Assembly (NCBI GenBank): GCA_002311635.1
Contig: DBZJ01000033.1
Location: 1 to 32,972 of the forward strand
Direction: 5' to 3'
Length of the DNA: 32,972 bases
Source: Syntrophaceae bacterium UBA1163
GTDB lineage: Bacteria; Desulfobacterota; BSN033; UBA1163
In this document: piece after piece, positions 6,410 through 13,794 of the stretch
Numbering within the stretch: the first letter of the stretch is position 1
Layout of the letters: each line of letters opens with the position of its first letter
Program-made: the position numbers and the translations under genes
Notes under the pieces: model-generated
Told to the model about the DNA's origin: nothing
Seen by the model: only the letters and a program-made list of their open reading frames with translations
Database searches by the model: none

Positions 6410-8344
6410 CTAACAGACTTCTTTGATTTCGGCGATGATCTGTTCGGTTTTGAAACCCCTCAGACTGATGGCACCTGAGGGGCAAGTGGCATTGCAGGCC
6501 CCGCATCCCTTGCAGAGCGCTTCGTTAACGGTCATCACCTTTCGGTAAGGATCCATCTTCAGGGCCCTGAATTCACAGATCTGTTCACAGAGACCGCAGC
6601 CGGCGCAGAAGGAGACGTCCACCACAGAAGTGATGGGCTCGATCTTGACTCTTCCTGCAAAGAGAGGAATGGTTGCACGAGAGGCTGTCCCATGGGCTTG
6701 TGATAGGGTATCGGCAATATCTTTTGGTCCTTGGCAGGTTCCTGCCAAAAAGATCCCATCCGTGGCCGTGTCGAGGGGCCTTAACTTGGGATGGGCTTCC
6801 AGATAGAAACGATCCGGACTTTGGGAAAGTTTCAGAAGACTGCGGACGCCATTGGCATCCTTTCGCTGTGTGAGGCCCGTTGCCAGGACAACCAGGTCGG
6901 CCTCTTCTTCATAGGGCTCCCCCAAGAGTTCGTCGTCTGCCTTGACGATCAATTTCCCGGATCGTTGATAAATCTCGGATGGGGTTCCCTTCCTGTAGAG
7001 AACTCCTTTTTTCTGGACCTGCTCATAGAACTGTTCGTATCCTTTTCCGAAAGCTCTGATGTCGATATAGCAAACGGTGACCCGCGCATCAGGGATTCGA
7101 TCCTTGACGAGAGAGGCTTGTTTGGCTGTAAACATGCAACAGACTCTGGAGCAGTACTCATTGCCCACCGTCTTATCTCTCGACCCAACGCATTGGATGA
7201 ATACGATATTTTTCGGCTCCTTGCCGTTGATCTCAATTTTCCCTTGAGTGGGACCGCTTCCGGAAAGCAGCCTTTCAAACTCAAGGCCAGTCATCACGTT
7301 TTTATAAAGCCCATATCCAAACTCAGGTTTTAGTCTGGGATCGAAGGGGTCATAACCCGTGGCCACGATGATCGTCCCGATATCGAACTGGCGTTCCACC
7401 CCTACCTGTTCAAACTCAATCGCTCCCTCCGGGCAAATCTCCCGGCATTTTCCACACTCCCCCTTTTGAAGGAAGAGACAGTTTTGGGGATCGATGGTGT
7501 AGGTGAAAGGGACAGCAAGAGGGGAGGGGAGATAGATCGCTTTTCTCTCGGCCAGTCCCATATTGAATTCACTCGGAACCCTGACTGGACAGACGTCTTC
7601 GCATTTCTTGCATCGGGTGCATTTTTCCGGATTGATGTATCTGGGGGTCTGCCTCACCCTGACCTTAAAATTGCCCACAAATCCTTCCACCTCTTCCGCT
7701 TCACTCTGGGTGAGAACGTGAATGAGGGGATGGTTTCCAACTTCTTTCAGTTTCGGAGAGAGGATGGTCGAGGTCTCCTCCAGGTTGGGGAAGGTTCGAT
7801 CCAATTGCGCGAGATGGCCTCCCAGGGTCGGTGATTTTTCTACCAGATAGACTTCAAAGCCTGAATGGGCGATATCGAGGCTGGCCTGAATTCCGGCAAT
7901 GCCGCCACCAATAACTAACACAGAAGGAGTGACTCCCACTTCCTTCTCATCCAAGGCTTCGTCGAGGGAGACTTTGGCAACAGCGGCAGCGATCAGATCC
8001 ATCGCCTTCTTCGTGGCCTCCTCTTTGCTCGCATGAACCCAGGAACACTGCTCACGGATGTTGGCCATTTCAAAAAAGTAGGGATTGAGCCCGGCGGAGT
8101 GAACGGCTTTACGGTAAGTTGGTTCGTGCATCCGGGGTGAGCAAGCGGCCACGACCACCCGATCAATGCCGTTATTTCGGATATCGTTCTTGATCAGATC
8201 CTGGCCGGGATCAGAGCACATATACTGGTAGTTTCTGGCGACAGCGACATGGGGGAGGGTCTGGGCAAAGGCCCTCACCTTTTCAATATCTACTGTCGCA
8301 GCAATGTTGATACCGCAATGACAGATATAAACGCCGATTTTCAT
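6410..8344 (-). CDS. hdrA: HdrA-like flavin/iron-sulfur protein (complete N-terminal form)
   Basis: A 644-residue homologue of heterodisulfide reductase subunit A, the FAD-bearing subunit that carries out flavin-based electron bifurcation in HdrABC complexes. The order is: N-terminal domain with CHCG (8-11), FAD-binding GGGIAG (146-151), inserted ferredoxin region (Cys242/245/248/252, then 289/297/300/304), the HdrA core motif CVGSRD...YCSRVCC, GIFLAGTCQGPKDI, and a C-terminal two-cluster ferredoxin (CAGCGLCEQIC, CKGCGACNATC). After GGHLAQLDRTFP the sequence reads NLEETSTILSPK, where the second paralogue and typical HdrA have DCSAC, so those two cysteines are lost. GGAG precedes the ATG. The gene follows the second HdrA after an 89-nt spacer. 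Confidence 0.93.
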   Translation of the reverse strand: MKIGVYICHCGINIAATVDIEKVRAFAQTLPHVAVARNYQYMCSDPGQDLIKNDIRNNGIDRVVVAACSPRMHEPTYRKAVHSAGLNPYFFEMANIREQCSWVHASKEEATKKAMDLIAAAVAKVSLDEALDEKEVGVTPSVLVIGGGIAGIQASLDIAHSGFEVYLVEKSPTLGGHLAQLDRTFPNLEETSTILSPKLKEVGNHPLIHVLTQSEAEEVEGFVGNFKVRVRQTPRYINPEKCTRCKKCEDVCPVRVPSEFNMGLAERKAIYLPSPLAVPFTYTIDPQNCLFLQKGECGKCREICPEGAIEFEQVGVERQFDIGTIIVATGYDPFDPRLKPEFGYGLYKNVMTGLEFERLLSGSGPTQGKIEINGKEPKNIVFIQCVGSRDKTVGNEYCSRVCCMFTAKQASLVKDRIPDARVTVCYIDIRAFGKGYEQFYEQVQKKGVLYRKGTPSEIYQRSGKLIVKADDELLGEPYEEEADLVVLATGLTQRKDANGVRSLLKLSQSPDRFYLEAHPKLRPLDTATDGIFLAGTCQGPKDIADTLSQAHGTASRATIPLFAGRVKIEPITSVVDVSFCAGCGLCEQICEFRALKMDPYRKVMTVNEALCKGCGACNATCPSGAISLRGFKTEQIIAEIKEVC

Positions 8345-8352
8345 TTTTTCTC

Positions 8353-8456
8353 CGTGATTCGTAACTCGTGACTCGCAATTCGTGACGGTTTTAACTCTGC
8401 ACTCATAATTCTAAACCCCTAACTCATAACTCATCACTCTAAACTCTTAACTTCTG
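8353..8456. repeat. 7-nt repeat arrays between the two hdrA genes
   Basis: First array (8353-8387): CGTGATT CGTAACT CGTGACT CGCAATT CGTGACG. Second array (8394-8456): nine units of the ACTCATA type. The second runs through the stop codon of the chimeric hdrA (8434-8436) and into its last codons, so the repeat now encodes the end of the protein. Confidence 0.85.
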
Positions 8457-10701
8457 TTTTTCTCCCTTTTGCTACAAAGGCGCAGGCCATCGAAGCTGCA
8501 CCACTAGCCTGTGCCACGGTGTCCGGAATATCTTTAGGCCCCTGGCAGCACCCTGCAAGGAAGATCCCATCCACTCCCGTCACAATGGGATCGAGTCCTG
8601 GAGCCTCCGCGTAAAACCGGTCAGAAGATTTCTCCAACTTGAGGATGTCTTTTAGAAGATCGTCCTCCTTACGGGGAACGAGTCCTGAAGCCAAAACGAC
8701 CAGGTCTGCCTCCAATTCAAAGGGTTCTCCTAAGAGGGTATCCTCCGCCCTGACCACCAGTTTACCATTTCTCCGATAGACCTCGGAGGGATTTCCCCTT
8801 CTGTAAACGATCCTTTCCTTTTGGACCCGCTCGTAGAATTCCTCAAATCCTTTTCCAAAGGCCCTCACATCCATGTAGAGGACGGTGATATTGGCATCGG
8901 GAATCTTATCCCTGAGGAGATGGGCTTGCTTAGCCGTATACATGCAGCAGACCCTTGAGCAGTATTCATTGCCCGCTGATTTATCCCTCGACCCAACGCA
9001 ATGAATAAAGACCACCTCTTTCGGCTTCTTTCCCTGGATGATAATTTCACCTTTGGTGGGGCCGGAGGCGGAACAGAGCCTCTCTATCTCGAGACCATGA
9101 AGGACGTTGGGATACTGCCCATATCCAAATTCGGGTTTCAGTTTCGGGTTGAAGGGATCGAAACCGGTTGCGACGATAATGGATCCCACATGAAGTTCAA
9201 CGATTTCTTCTTTCATTCCATAATTAATGGCTTTGGGCTGGCAGGCCTTGGCGCATTCTCCGCAATCCGAACATCCTGCGCAATTGAGACAACGCTTTGC
9301 CTCCTCTATCGCCTCTTCCGCGGTGAGGCTGGCGGCGACGGGTTTCACCATATCGGGCAGGACCTCTCGCTCCATCCTCTTTGAATAGGGAAGGAGGCTC
9401 CTTAAGGGTGAGATTTGTGTCCCTTCGGACTCCCTTCCTTGAAGGAGGTCTTCTCCGCGAAGGTATCGGTCAATCGAAAGGGCTGCCTTTCTTCCATGGG
9501 CCATCGACTCAATAATCGTCCCGGGCCCGGTCACCATATCTCCGCCCGCGAAGATTCCTTTCAGGCTGGTTTCGAGCGAAATGGGGTTGGCCTGAATCGT
9601 TCCTCTTCTCGTCTTCTTCAAGCCTTTAAACATGTGAAGGATTGGGGCGGCGCTGGTGACACCTCCGGCGATAAAGATCGCATCATAGGATTGCGCCAGC
9701 GTTTCTGGAGAGACGTCCTTTCCCACCTGAGTATTGCATTTGACCTCTATTCCCATCTTACCGATCACAGAGAGGTCCTTTTCCACCACCTGCTTCGGAA
9801 GACGATAGGAAGGGAAAGCGTGAGTGAGAAGACCGCCCAGCTCACCTTTGGATTCAAAAAGAGTGACGCCGTAACCCATTTTTCTCAAATCGTATGCGGC
9901 GGTGAGGCCGGATGGCCCTCCGCCCACGATCGCAATCTTTTTTCTCTTTTCTTCGGGAGGTGTAAATTCAAACTCAGGTTCTTCAACGTGGTCGACGAGG
10001 AACCTCTTGAGATGACAGATGGAAATCGGTCGGTCCTTCTCAATCCGCTTACACTCCCTTTCACATGGATGAGCGCAGGCATACGCCAAAATTCCGGGGA
10101 AGGGGAGTTTCTCCCTCACCAGCGCAAGCGCCTCTTTAAACTTGCCTTGAGAGATAAGGGCCACATAGCCATGGGAATTGCAGTGAAGGGGGCAGGTGGC
10201 CGTACAGGGGGAAGTCCCCCGGCGATCCATCGTATATTTAAGCGGAACGGCCTGGGGGAAGGAGATATAAATTGCTTTCCTATTTCCCAATCCCATGTCA
10301 AATTCGTTGGGGAGGGTGACGGGGCATTGAGCTGCGCAGTCACCACAACCCGTACATTTGGTGACATCGACAAAACGGGGTTTCTTCCTGACCGTGACCT
10401 TGAAATGTCCAGCCTTCCCTTCAATCCCAACGATCTCTGAGTAGGTGAGAAGGTTGATGTTAGGATGATTCGCCGTATCAACCATTTTGGGCGTGCTGAT
10501 ACAGGCAGAGCAGTCCAGAGTGGGAAAGGTCTTATCCAATTGGGCCATATGGCCACCGACGCAAGTTTCCTTCTCCACTAAATGGACTTTAAACCCCTTG
10601 TCGCCGATATCCAGGGCAGCCTGCATGCCCGCAATACCGGCCCCGATGACTAGGATTTCGGGAATGACTTCTCTCGTCTCTTCGTTCTTCATTTGTTCCA
10701 T
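8434..10701 (-). CDS. chimeric HdrA-like protein with inserted GltD/NfnB-like module
   Basis: About 755 residues from the ATG at 10701; a TTG at 10734 would add 11. It begins directly at the FAD motif GAGIAG (20-25) and has no N-terminal CHCG domain, but it keeps the DCSAC cysteines (64-67) and ferredoxin cluster Cys116/119/122/126. Residues about 160-420 are a GltD/NfnB-type insertion: CTATCPLHC, ACAHPCERECKR, a second FAD site GGGPSG (260-265) and GIFAGGDMVTGPGTIIES (from about 383). The NAD(P)-binding subdomain that normally lies between the two halves is missing: FIAGG at about 346 runs within 25 residues into the C-terminal FAD part. HdrA then resumes with CLNCAGCSDCGECAKAC, CVGSRD...YCSRVCC and GIFLAGCCQGPKDI. 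There is no C-terminal ferredoxin. Its last codons lie within a 7-nt repeat array. Confidence 0.92.
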   Translation of the reverse strand: MEQMKNEETREVIPEILVIGAGIAGMQAALDIGDKGFKVHLVEKETCVGGHMAQLDKTFPTLDCSACISTPKMVDTANHPNINLLTYSEIVGIEGKAGHFKVTVRKKPRFVDVTKCTGCGDCAAQCPVTLPNEFDMGLGNRKAIYISFPQAVPLKYTMDRRGTSPCTATCPLHCNSHGYVALISQGKFKEALALVREKLPFPGILAYACAHPCERECKRIEKDRPISICHLKRFLVDHVEEPEFEFTPPEEKRKKIAIVGGGPSGLTAAYDLRKMGYGVTLFESKGELGGLLTHAFPSYRLPKQVVEKDLSVIGKMGIEVKCNTQVGKDVSPETLAQSYDAIFIAGGVTSAAPILHMFKGLKKTRRGTIQANPISLETSLKGIFAGGDMVTGPGTIIESMAHGRKAALSIDRYLRGEDLLQGRESEGTQISPLRSLLPYSKRMEREVLPDMVKPVAASLTAEEAIEEAKRCLNCAGCSDCGECAKACQPKAINYGMKEEIVELHVGSIIVATGFDPFNPKLKPEFGYGQYPNVLHGLEIERLCSASGPTKGEIIIQGKKPKEVVFIHCVGSRDKSAGNEYCSRVCCMYTAKQAHLLRDKIPDANITVLYMDVRAFGKGFEEFYERVQKERIVYRRGNPSEVYRRNGKLVVRAEDTLLGEPFELEADLVVLASGLVPRKEDDLLKDILKLEKSSDRFYAEAPGLDPIVTGVDGIFLAGCCQGPKDIPDTVAQASGAASMACAFVAKGRKTEVKSLE

Positions 10702-10739
10702 TTGATTGACCTTCAATTGTAATTCCAATGCCAAAGATC

Positions 10740-11894
10740 TTAGTTTAATTTCCCAATCAAGGCAGAGGCAATCGTATTCTTCTGGATCTCTTTCGTCCCC
10801 TCATAGATTTCTGTGATCTTTGCATCGCGATAGAAACGCTCTACTTCGTATTCGGTGATGTAGCCATAACCTCCGAAAATCTGGATAGCCTCGTCAGCGA
10901 CCTCTACCGCTGTCTTTCCTGCAAACATCTTGGCCATGGAGGTCAGTTTCGGATCGATCCTCTTCTGGTCATAGTTCCAGGCAGCCTTATAGACAAGGAG
11001 CCTGGCGGTCTCGATCTTGGTTGCCATATCCGCCAGCTTGTGCTGGGTGATCTGAAAATCGGCCAGTTTCTTTCCAAACTGCTCTCTCTGCTTCGCATAG
11101 TCCAGGGCCCGGTCAAAAGCCCCCTGGGCGATGCCAAGGGCCTGGGCAGCGATCTCAATCCTGCTTTCATCGAAAAATTCAAGCACTTGATAGAACCCCT
11201 TGTTTTCTTCACCAAGAAGATGCGTCAAGGGAACTCTGACATCATTGAAGGAGAGCTCAACCGTCGATGTCATTCGGATGCCCATCTTGGGCATGATCTC
11301 AGTCGCCTCCAATCCCTTTGCCCCTTTTTCAACGAGAATCGTGCATTGACCGCGATACGGAGGCTTCACACCGGGATCGGTCTGGCAGAGAACAACGAAG
11401 AAATCCGCCAGGCTCCCATTGGTGATGAATGTCTTGGTTCCATTAATGACAAAGGCTCCTCCCTGCTTCACTGCCGTGGTGGCCATTGCGGTGATATCAC
11501 TCCCGTGGTCTGGTTCTGTGTAGGCGCCGGCAGAGATAAATTCTCCCTTCGTGACCGGAATGAGATACTTCTTCTTCTGCTCATGGGTTCCGAAACGGAG
11601 AACCACCTCGGAAGAGAAATCAACAAGGCTCAGAGCGATGCCGACTCCCGAGTCTCTCCGGCAGAGTTCTTCAACGATCAGGGCATTCTCAGTGATCCCA
11701 TAACCCTGGCCGCCGTACTCCTCCGGGAAGTGAATGCCTACGAATCCCAGTTTGCAGGCCTTTTTCCAGAGTTCCCTGGGGAAGGTATGGTTCTGCTCCC
11801 ACTCCAGGATCTTCTCCTTGTCAAACTCTCCCTGGGCGAACTCCCTGGCAGCTTTCTGAATGTCCTTCTGCTCTCCGGTTAATTCAAAATTCAT
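10740..11894 (-). CDS. acyl-CoA dehydrogenase (ACAD2), next to etfBA
   Basis: A 384-residue acyl-CoA dehydrogenase with MNFELTGEQKDIQKAAREFA at the N-terminus, the AYTEPDHGSDI flavin motif near residue 125, REQFGKKLADFQ, FGGYGY and IYEGTKEIQ, which carries the usual catalytic Glu. The gene lies 65 nt after etfA and 38 nt before the chimeric HdrA gene, so it is the dehydrogenase most directly tied to the Etf/Hdr electron path. Butyryl-CoA, glutaryl-CoA and cyclohexanecarboxyl-CoA type dehydrogenases share these motifs, so the substrate is left open. The Glu in the common YEGT position argues against an isovaleryl-CoA dehydrogenase, where the base lies elsewhere. Confidence 0.95.
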   Translation of the reverse strand: MNFELTGEQKDIQKAAREFAQGEFDKEKILEWEQNHTFPRELWKKACKLGFVGIHFPEEYGGQGYGITENALIVEELCRRDSGVGIALSLVDFSSEVVLRFGTHEQKKKYLIPVTKGEFISAGAYTEPDHGSDITAMATTAVKQGGAFVINGTKTFITNGSLADFFVVLCQTDPGVKPPYRGQCTILVEKGAKGLEATEIMPKMGIRMTSTVELSFNDVRVPLTHLLGEENKGFYQVLEFFDESRIEIAAQALGIAQGAFDRALDYAKQREQFGKKLADFQITQHKLADMATKIETARLLVYKAAWNYDQKRIDPKLTSMAKMFAGKTAVEVADEAIQIFGGYGYITEYEVERFYRDAKITEIYEGTKEIQKNTIASALIGKLN

Positions 11895-11920
11895 CTTCTC
11901 TCTTCTAATGATAACTTACT

Positions 11921-11957
11921 ATAATGCATTATGAAAATCGTATCGTTCATCGTTTTT
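11921..11957. repeat. 12-bp palindrome plus 7-nt repeat before ACAD2
   Basis: ATAATGCATTAT (11921-11932) is a perfect palindrome. It is followed by ATCGTAT CGTTCAT CGTTTTT (11937-11957), three 7-nt units, in the 65-nt spacer between etfA and ACAD2. An operator or a repeat remnant are both possible. Confidence 0.5.
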
Positions 11958-11959
11958 AC

Positions 11960-12940
11960 TTAACTCTTTTTGAGCTCCTTGAGCTTTTCTTTCAAAACGG
12001 GGACAAACTTGAACAGGTCTGCCACAATACCGTAGTTAGCAACACTAAAGATAGGGGCTTTCGGATCTTTATTGATTGCGATCACCGTTCCAGCGCCTTT
12101 CATCCCTGCCACATGCTGAAACGCGCCGCTGATCCCGATGGCAACGTAAACTTTCGGTTTCACGGTTTTGCCTGAGGTTCCTACCTGGCGGTCTTTGGGC
12201 AACCACTTCTTATCCACAACAGGTCTGGAACAGGAGAGTGCCCCTCCCAGCATGTCAGCTAACTCTTTGACAAGCGGTATGTTCTCTGCTTCTTTAATTC
12301 CTCTTCCGACAGAGACCAGGACATCGGCCTGAGTAATATCCACTTCACCCACTGCGGCTTCCACGTACTGGAGGAAGCGCTTGGCCAGACCTTCGTCCGT
12401 CAATGGAGAGGGGATGGAAACGATTTCACCCGGAAAAGCCTCCTTTTCCACCACCGGAAAGCCGCCGGAACGAAGGGTAATCATATAAGGTCCGTTTTTT
12501 CGGAAGGAAACGGCGGCGTTGACCTTTCCTCCGTAAAGTTGACGAGTAAGCGCAAAGCTCTCTCCGGCTACGTCGACCCCGATACAGTCTGTGGCAAGGG
12601 GCATCTTGAGTTGTACTGCCAGTGCCGGAGCGATATCCATTCCCATGGCCGTATGTCCGATGAGAGTCAGTGACGGCTTCCTCTCTGTGATCAGTTGGGT
12701 AAGAACCTTCTGATAGGTCTCTGAGTTGAATGCCTCAAGACGATCGTCTTCAACAAGAAGGACTCGATTGGCTTTTGGCTTGAGGGCTTCCGCCAATTTT
12801 TTTACACCCTTGCCCAGAAGGGCGACCTCGACCTCTGCTCCCATCCCCTCGGCCAATTGTCTCCCCTTGGAAAGGACCTCCCATGTTATATCTCGCAACT
12901 CTCCCTGCCGATGCTCTGCTAAGGCGATGATCTTCTTCAT
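11960..12940 (-). CDS. etfA: electron transfer flavoprotein alpha subunit
   Basis: A 326-residue EtfA. The N-terminal domain (1-190) resembles EtfB; the C-terminal FAD domain shows SVGRGI, the SRPVVDKKWLP stretch, RQVGTSGKTVKPKVYVAIGI, SGAFQHVAGM and the terminal AINKDPKAPIFSVANYGI motif that binds the ADP part of FAD. No extra ferredoxin domain is fused. The start ATG shares one base with the etfB stop (TAATG), so the two are translationally coupled. EtfAB accepts electrons from acyl-CoA dehydrogenases. There is no membrane Etf:quinone oxidoreductase nearby, but there are Hdr and Nuo-type proteins, which suggests electrons leave through a soluble complex. Confidence 0.97.
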   Translation of the reverse strand: MKKIIALAEHRQGELRDITWEVLSKGRQLAEGMGAEVEVALLGKGVKKLAEALKPKANRVLLVEDDRLEAFNSETYQKVLTQLITERKPSLTLIGHTAMGMDIAPALAVQLKMPLATDCIGVDVAGESFALTRQLYGGKVNAAVSFRKNGPYMITLRSGGFPVVEKEAFPGEIVSIPSPLTDEGLAKRFLQYVEAAVGEVDITQADVLVSVGRGIKEAENIPLVKELADMLGGALSCSRPVVDKKWLPKDRQVGTSGKTVKPKVYVAIGISGAFQHVAGMKGAGTVIAINKDPKAPIFSVANYGIVADLFKFVPVLKEKLKELKKS

Positions 12941-13731
12941 TAGGTGAGCCCTCCTTTATCTTTCAGAATGTCGAAAACCTTCGATGCTATGTCTTCCGGC
13001 TTCCCCTCCAACATCTGCGCTCCTTCGCCCACTGGAGGAAGGAAGATCTTTTCCAGCTGGATGTACGAACCGGAGAGACCAACGTCTTCAGGCTTCAAAT
13101 TGAGATCCGAAACACCAAAGGTTTTAATCTCTTTTTTGGCCACCTTTCGAATACCCATGATCGAGACATACCGGGGTTGGTTGATTCCAGTTTGAATCGT
13201 CAAGACAGCGGGAAGGTCGACTTCAACCACCTCCTCTAACCCTCCTTCCAGCTCTCGATGGACCTTCATCTTCTTTTCCTGAACTTCGAGAGAGTTAACG
13301 AGAGAGACGTGAGGAATTCCTAAGATCTCGGCCAAGGCAACTCCGACTTGTCCAAACCCGTCATCTTCAGCTTGTACGCCTGCAAAAACCAGGTCATGAG
13401 GGATTTTTCGGACCGCCTCTGCCAACGCCTTTGCCGTGGCGAAACCGTCCGACCCCACAAACGCAGGGTCGGTCAACCGGACGGCATCGTCGGCGCCCAT
13501 GGCCATACATTTCCGGAGGGATTCGTTTGAATCTTCCCCTCCCATGGAGATCACCGTCACGGTGCCTCCCATCTTTTCCTTGAGCATAATGGCTTCTTCA
13601 ATGGCATAGTTGTCCCACTCATTGAGATCGAATACCAATCCGCTCCTTTCGATGTCCTTTCCCGATTTGTCGATGACGACATCGGCATCTGCCGTTTCCG
13701 GGACCCTCTTTACACACACGATAATGTTCAT
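12940..13731 (-). CDS. etfB: electron transfer flavoprotein beta subunit
   Basis: A 263-residue EtfB that starts MNIIVCVKRVPE and has the nucleotide-binding segment GVQAEDDGFGQVGVALAE (about 118-135) and the LTIQTGINQPRY motif near residue 180. In canonical Etf this subunit holds AMP; in bifurcating Etf it holds a second FAD. I cannot assign the class from the motif by eye. The segment reads EDDGFGQVG rather than the more usual DGDTAQVG or DxDTGQVG, so placement in an Etf phylogeny would be informative. It lies 63 nt downstream of the NuoG-like gene, and that spacer contains a 9-bp inverted repeat. Confidence 0.96.
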   Translation of the reverse strand: MNIIVCVKRVPETADADVVIDKSGKDIERSGLVFDLNEWDNYAIEEAIMLKEKMGGTVTVISMGGEDSNESLRKCMAMGADDAVRLTDPAFVGSDGFATAKALAEAVRKIPHDLVFAGVQAEDDGFGQVGVALAEILGIPHVSLVNSLEVQEKKMKVHRELEGGLEEVVEVDLPAVLTIQTGINQPRYVSIMGIRKVAKKEIKTFGVSDLNLKPEDVGLSGSYIQLEKIFLPPVGEGAQMLEGKPEDIASKVFDILKDKGGLT

Positions 13732-13751
13732 TCCATTTCCCCCTTTCTTGG

Positions 13752-13792
13752 AATCCCTCTTTCCGCTCGACAGCAGGAGAGAGAGAGGGATT
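13752..13792 (-). other. 9-bp inverted repeat between the NuoG-like gene and etfB
   Basis: AATCCCTCT (13752-13760) and AGAGGGATT (13784-13792) are perfect reverse complements separated by 23 nt. It is placed directly after the NuoG-like stop codon. There is no T-tract, so attenuation or mRNA stabilisation between the Nuo part and the Etf part is a possibility, not shown. Confidence 0.5.
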
Positions 13793-13794
13793 AC

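Noticed and set aside
9415..10440. 341-codon open frame on the plus strand
   Set aside because: It lies wholly antisense to the chimeric HdrA gene, whose motifs are clear, and its translation shows no recognisable domain; GC-rich codon bias of the real gene explains it. The same holds for long plus-strand frames at 23336-24355 and 30045-31031.
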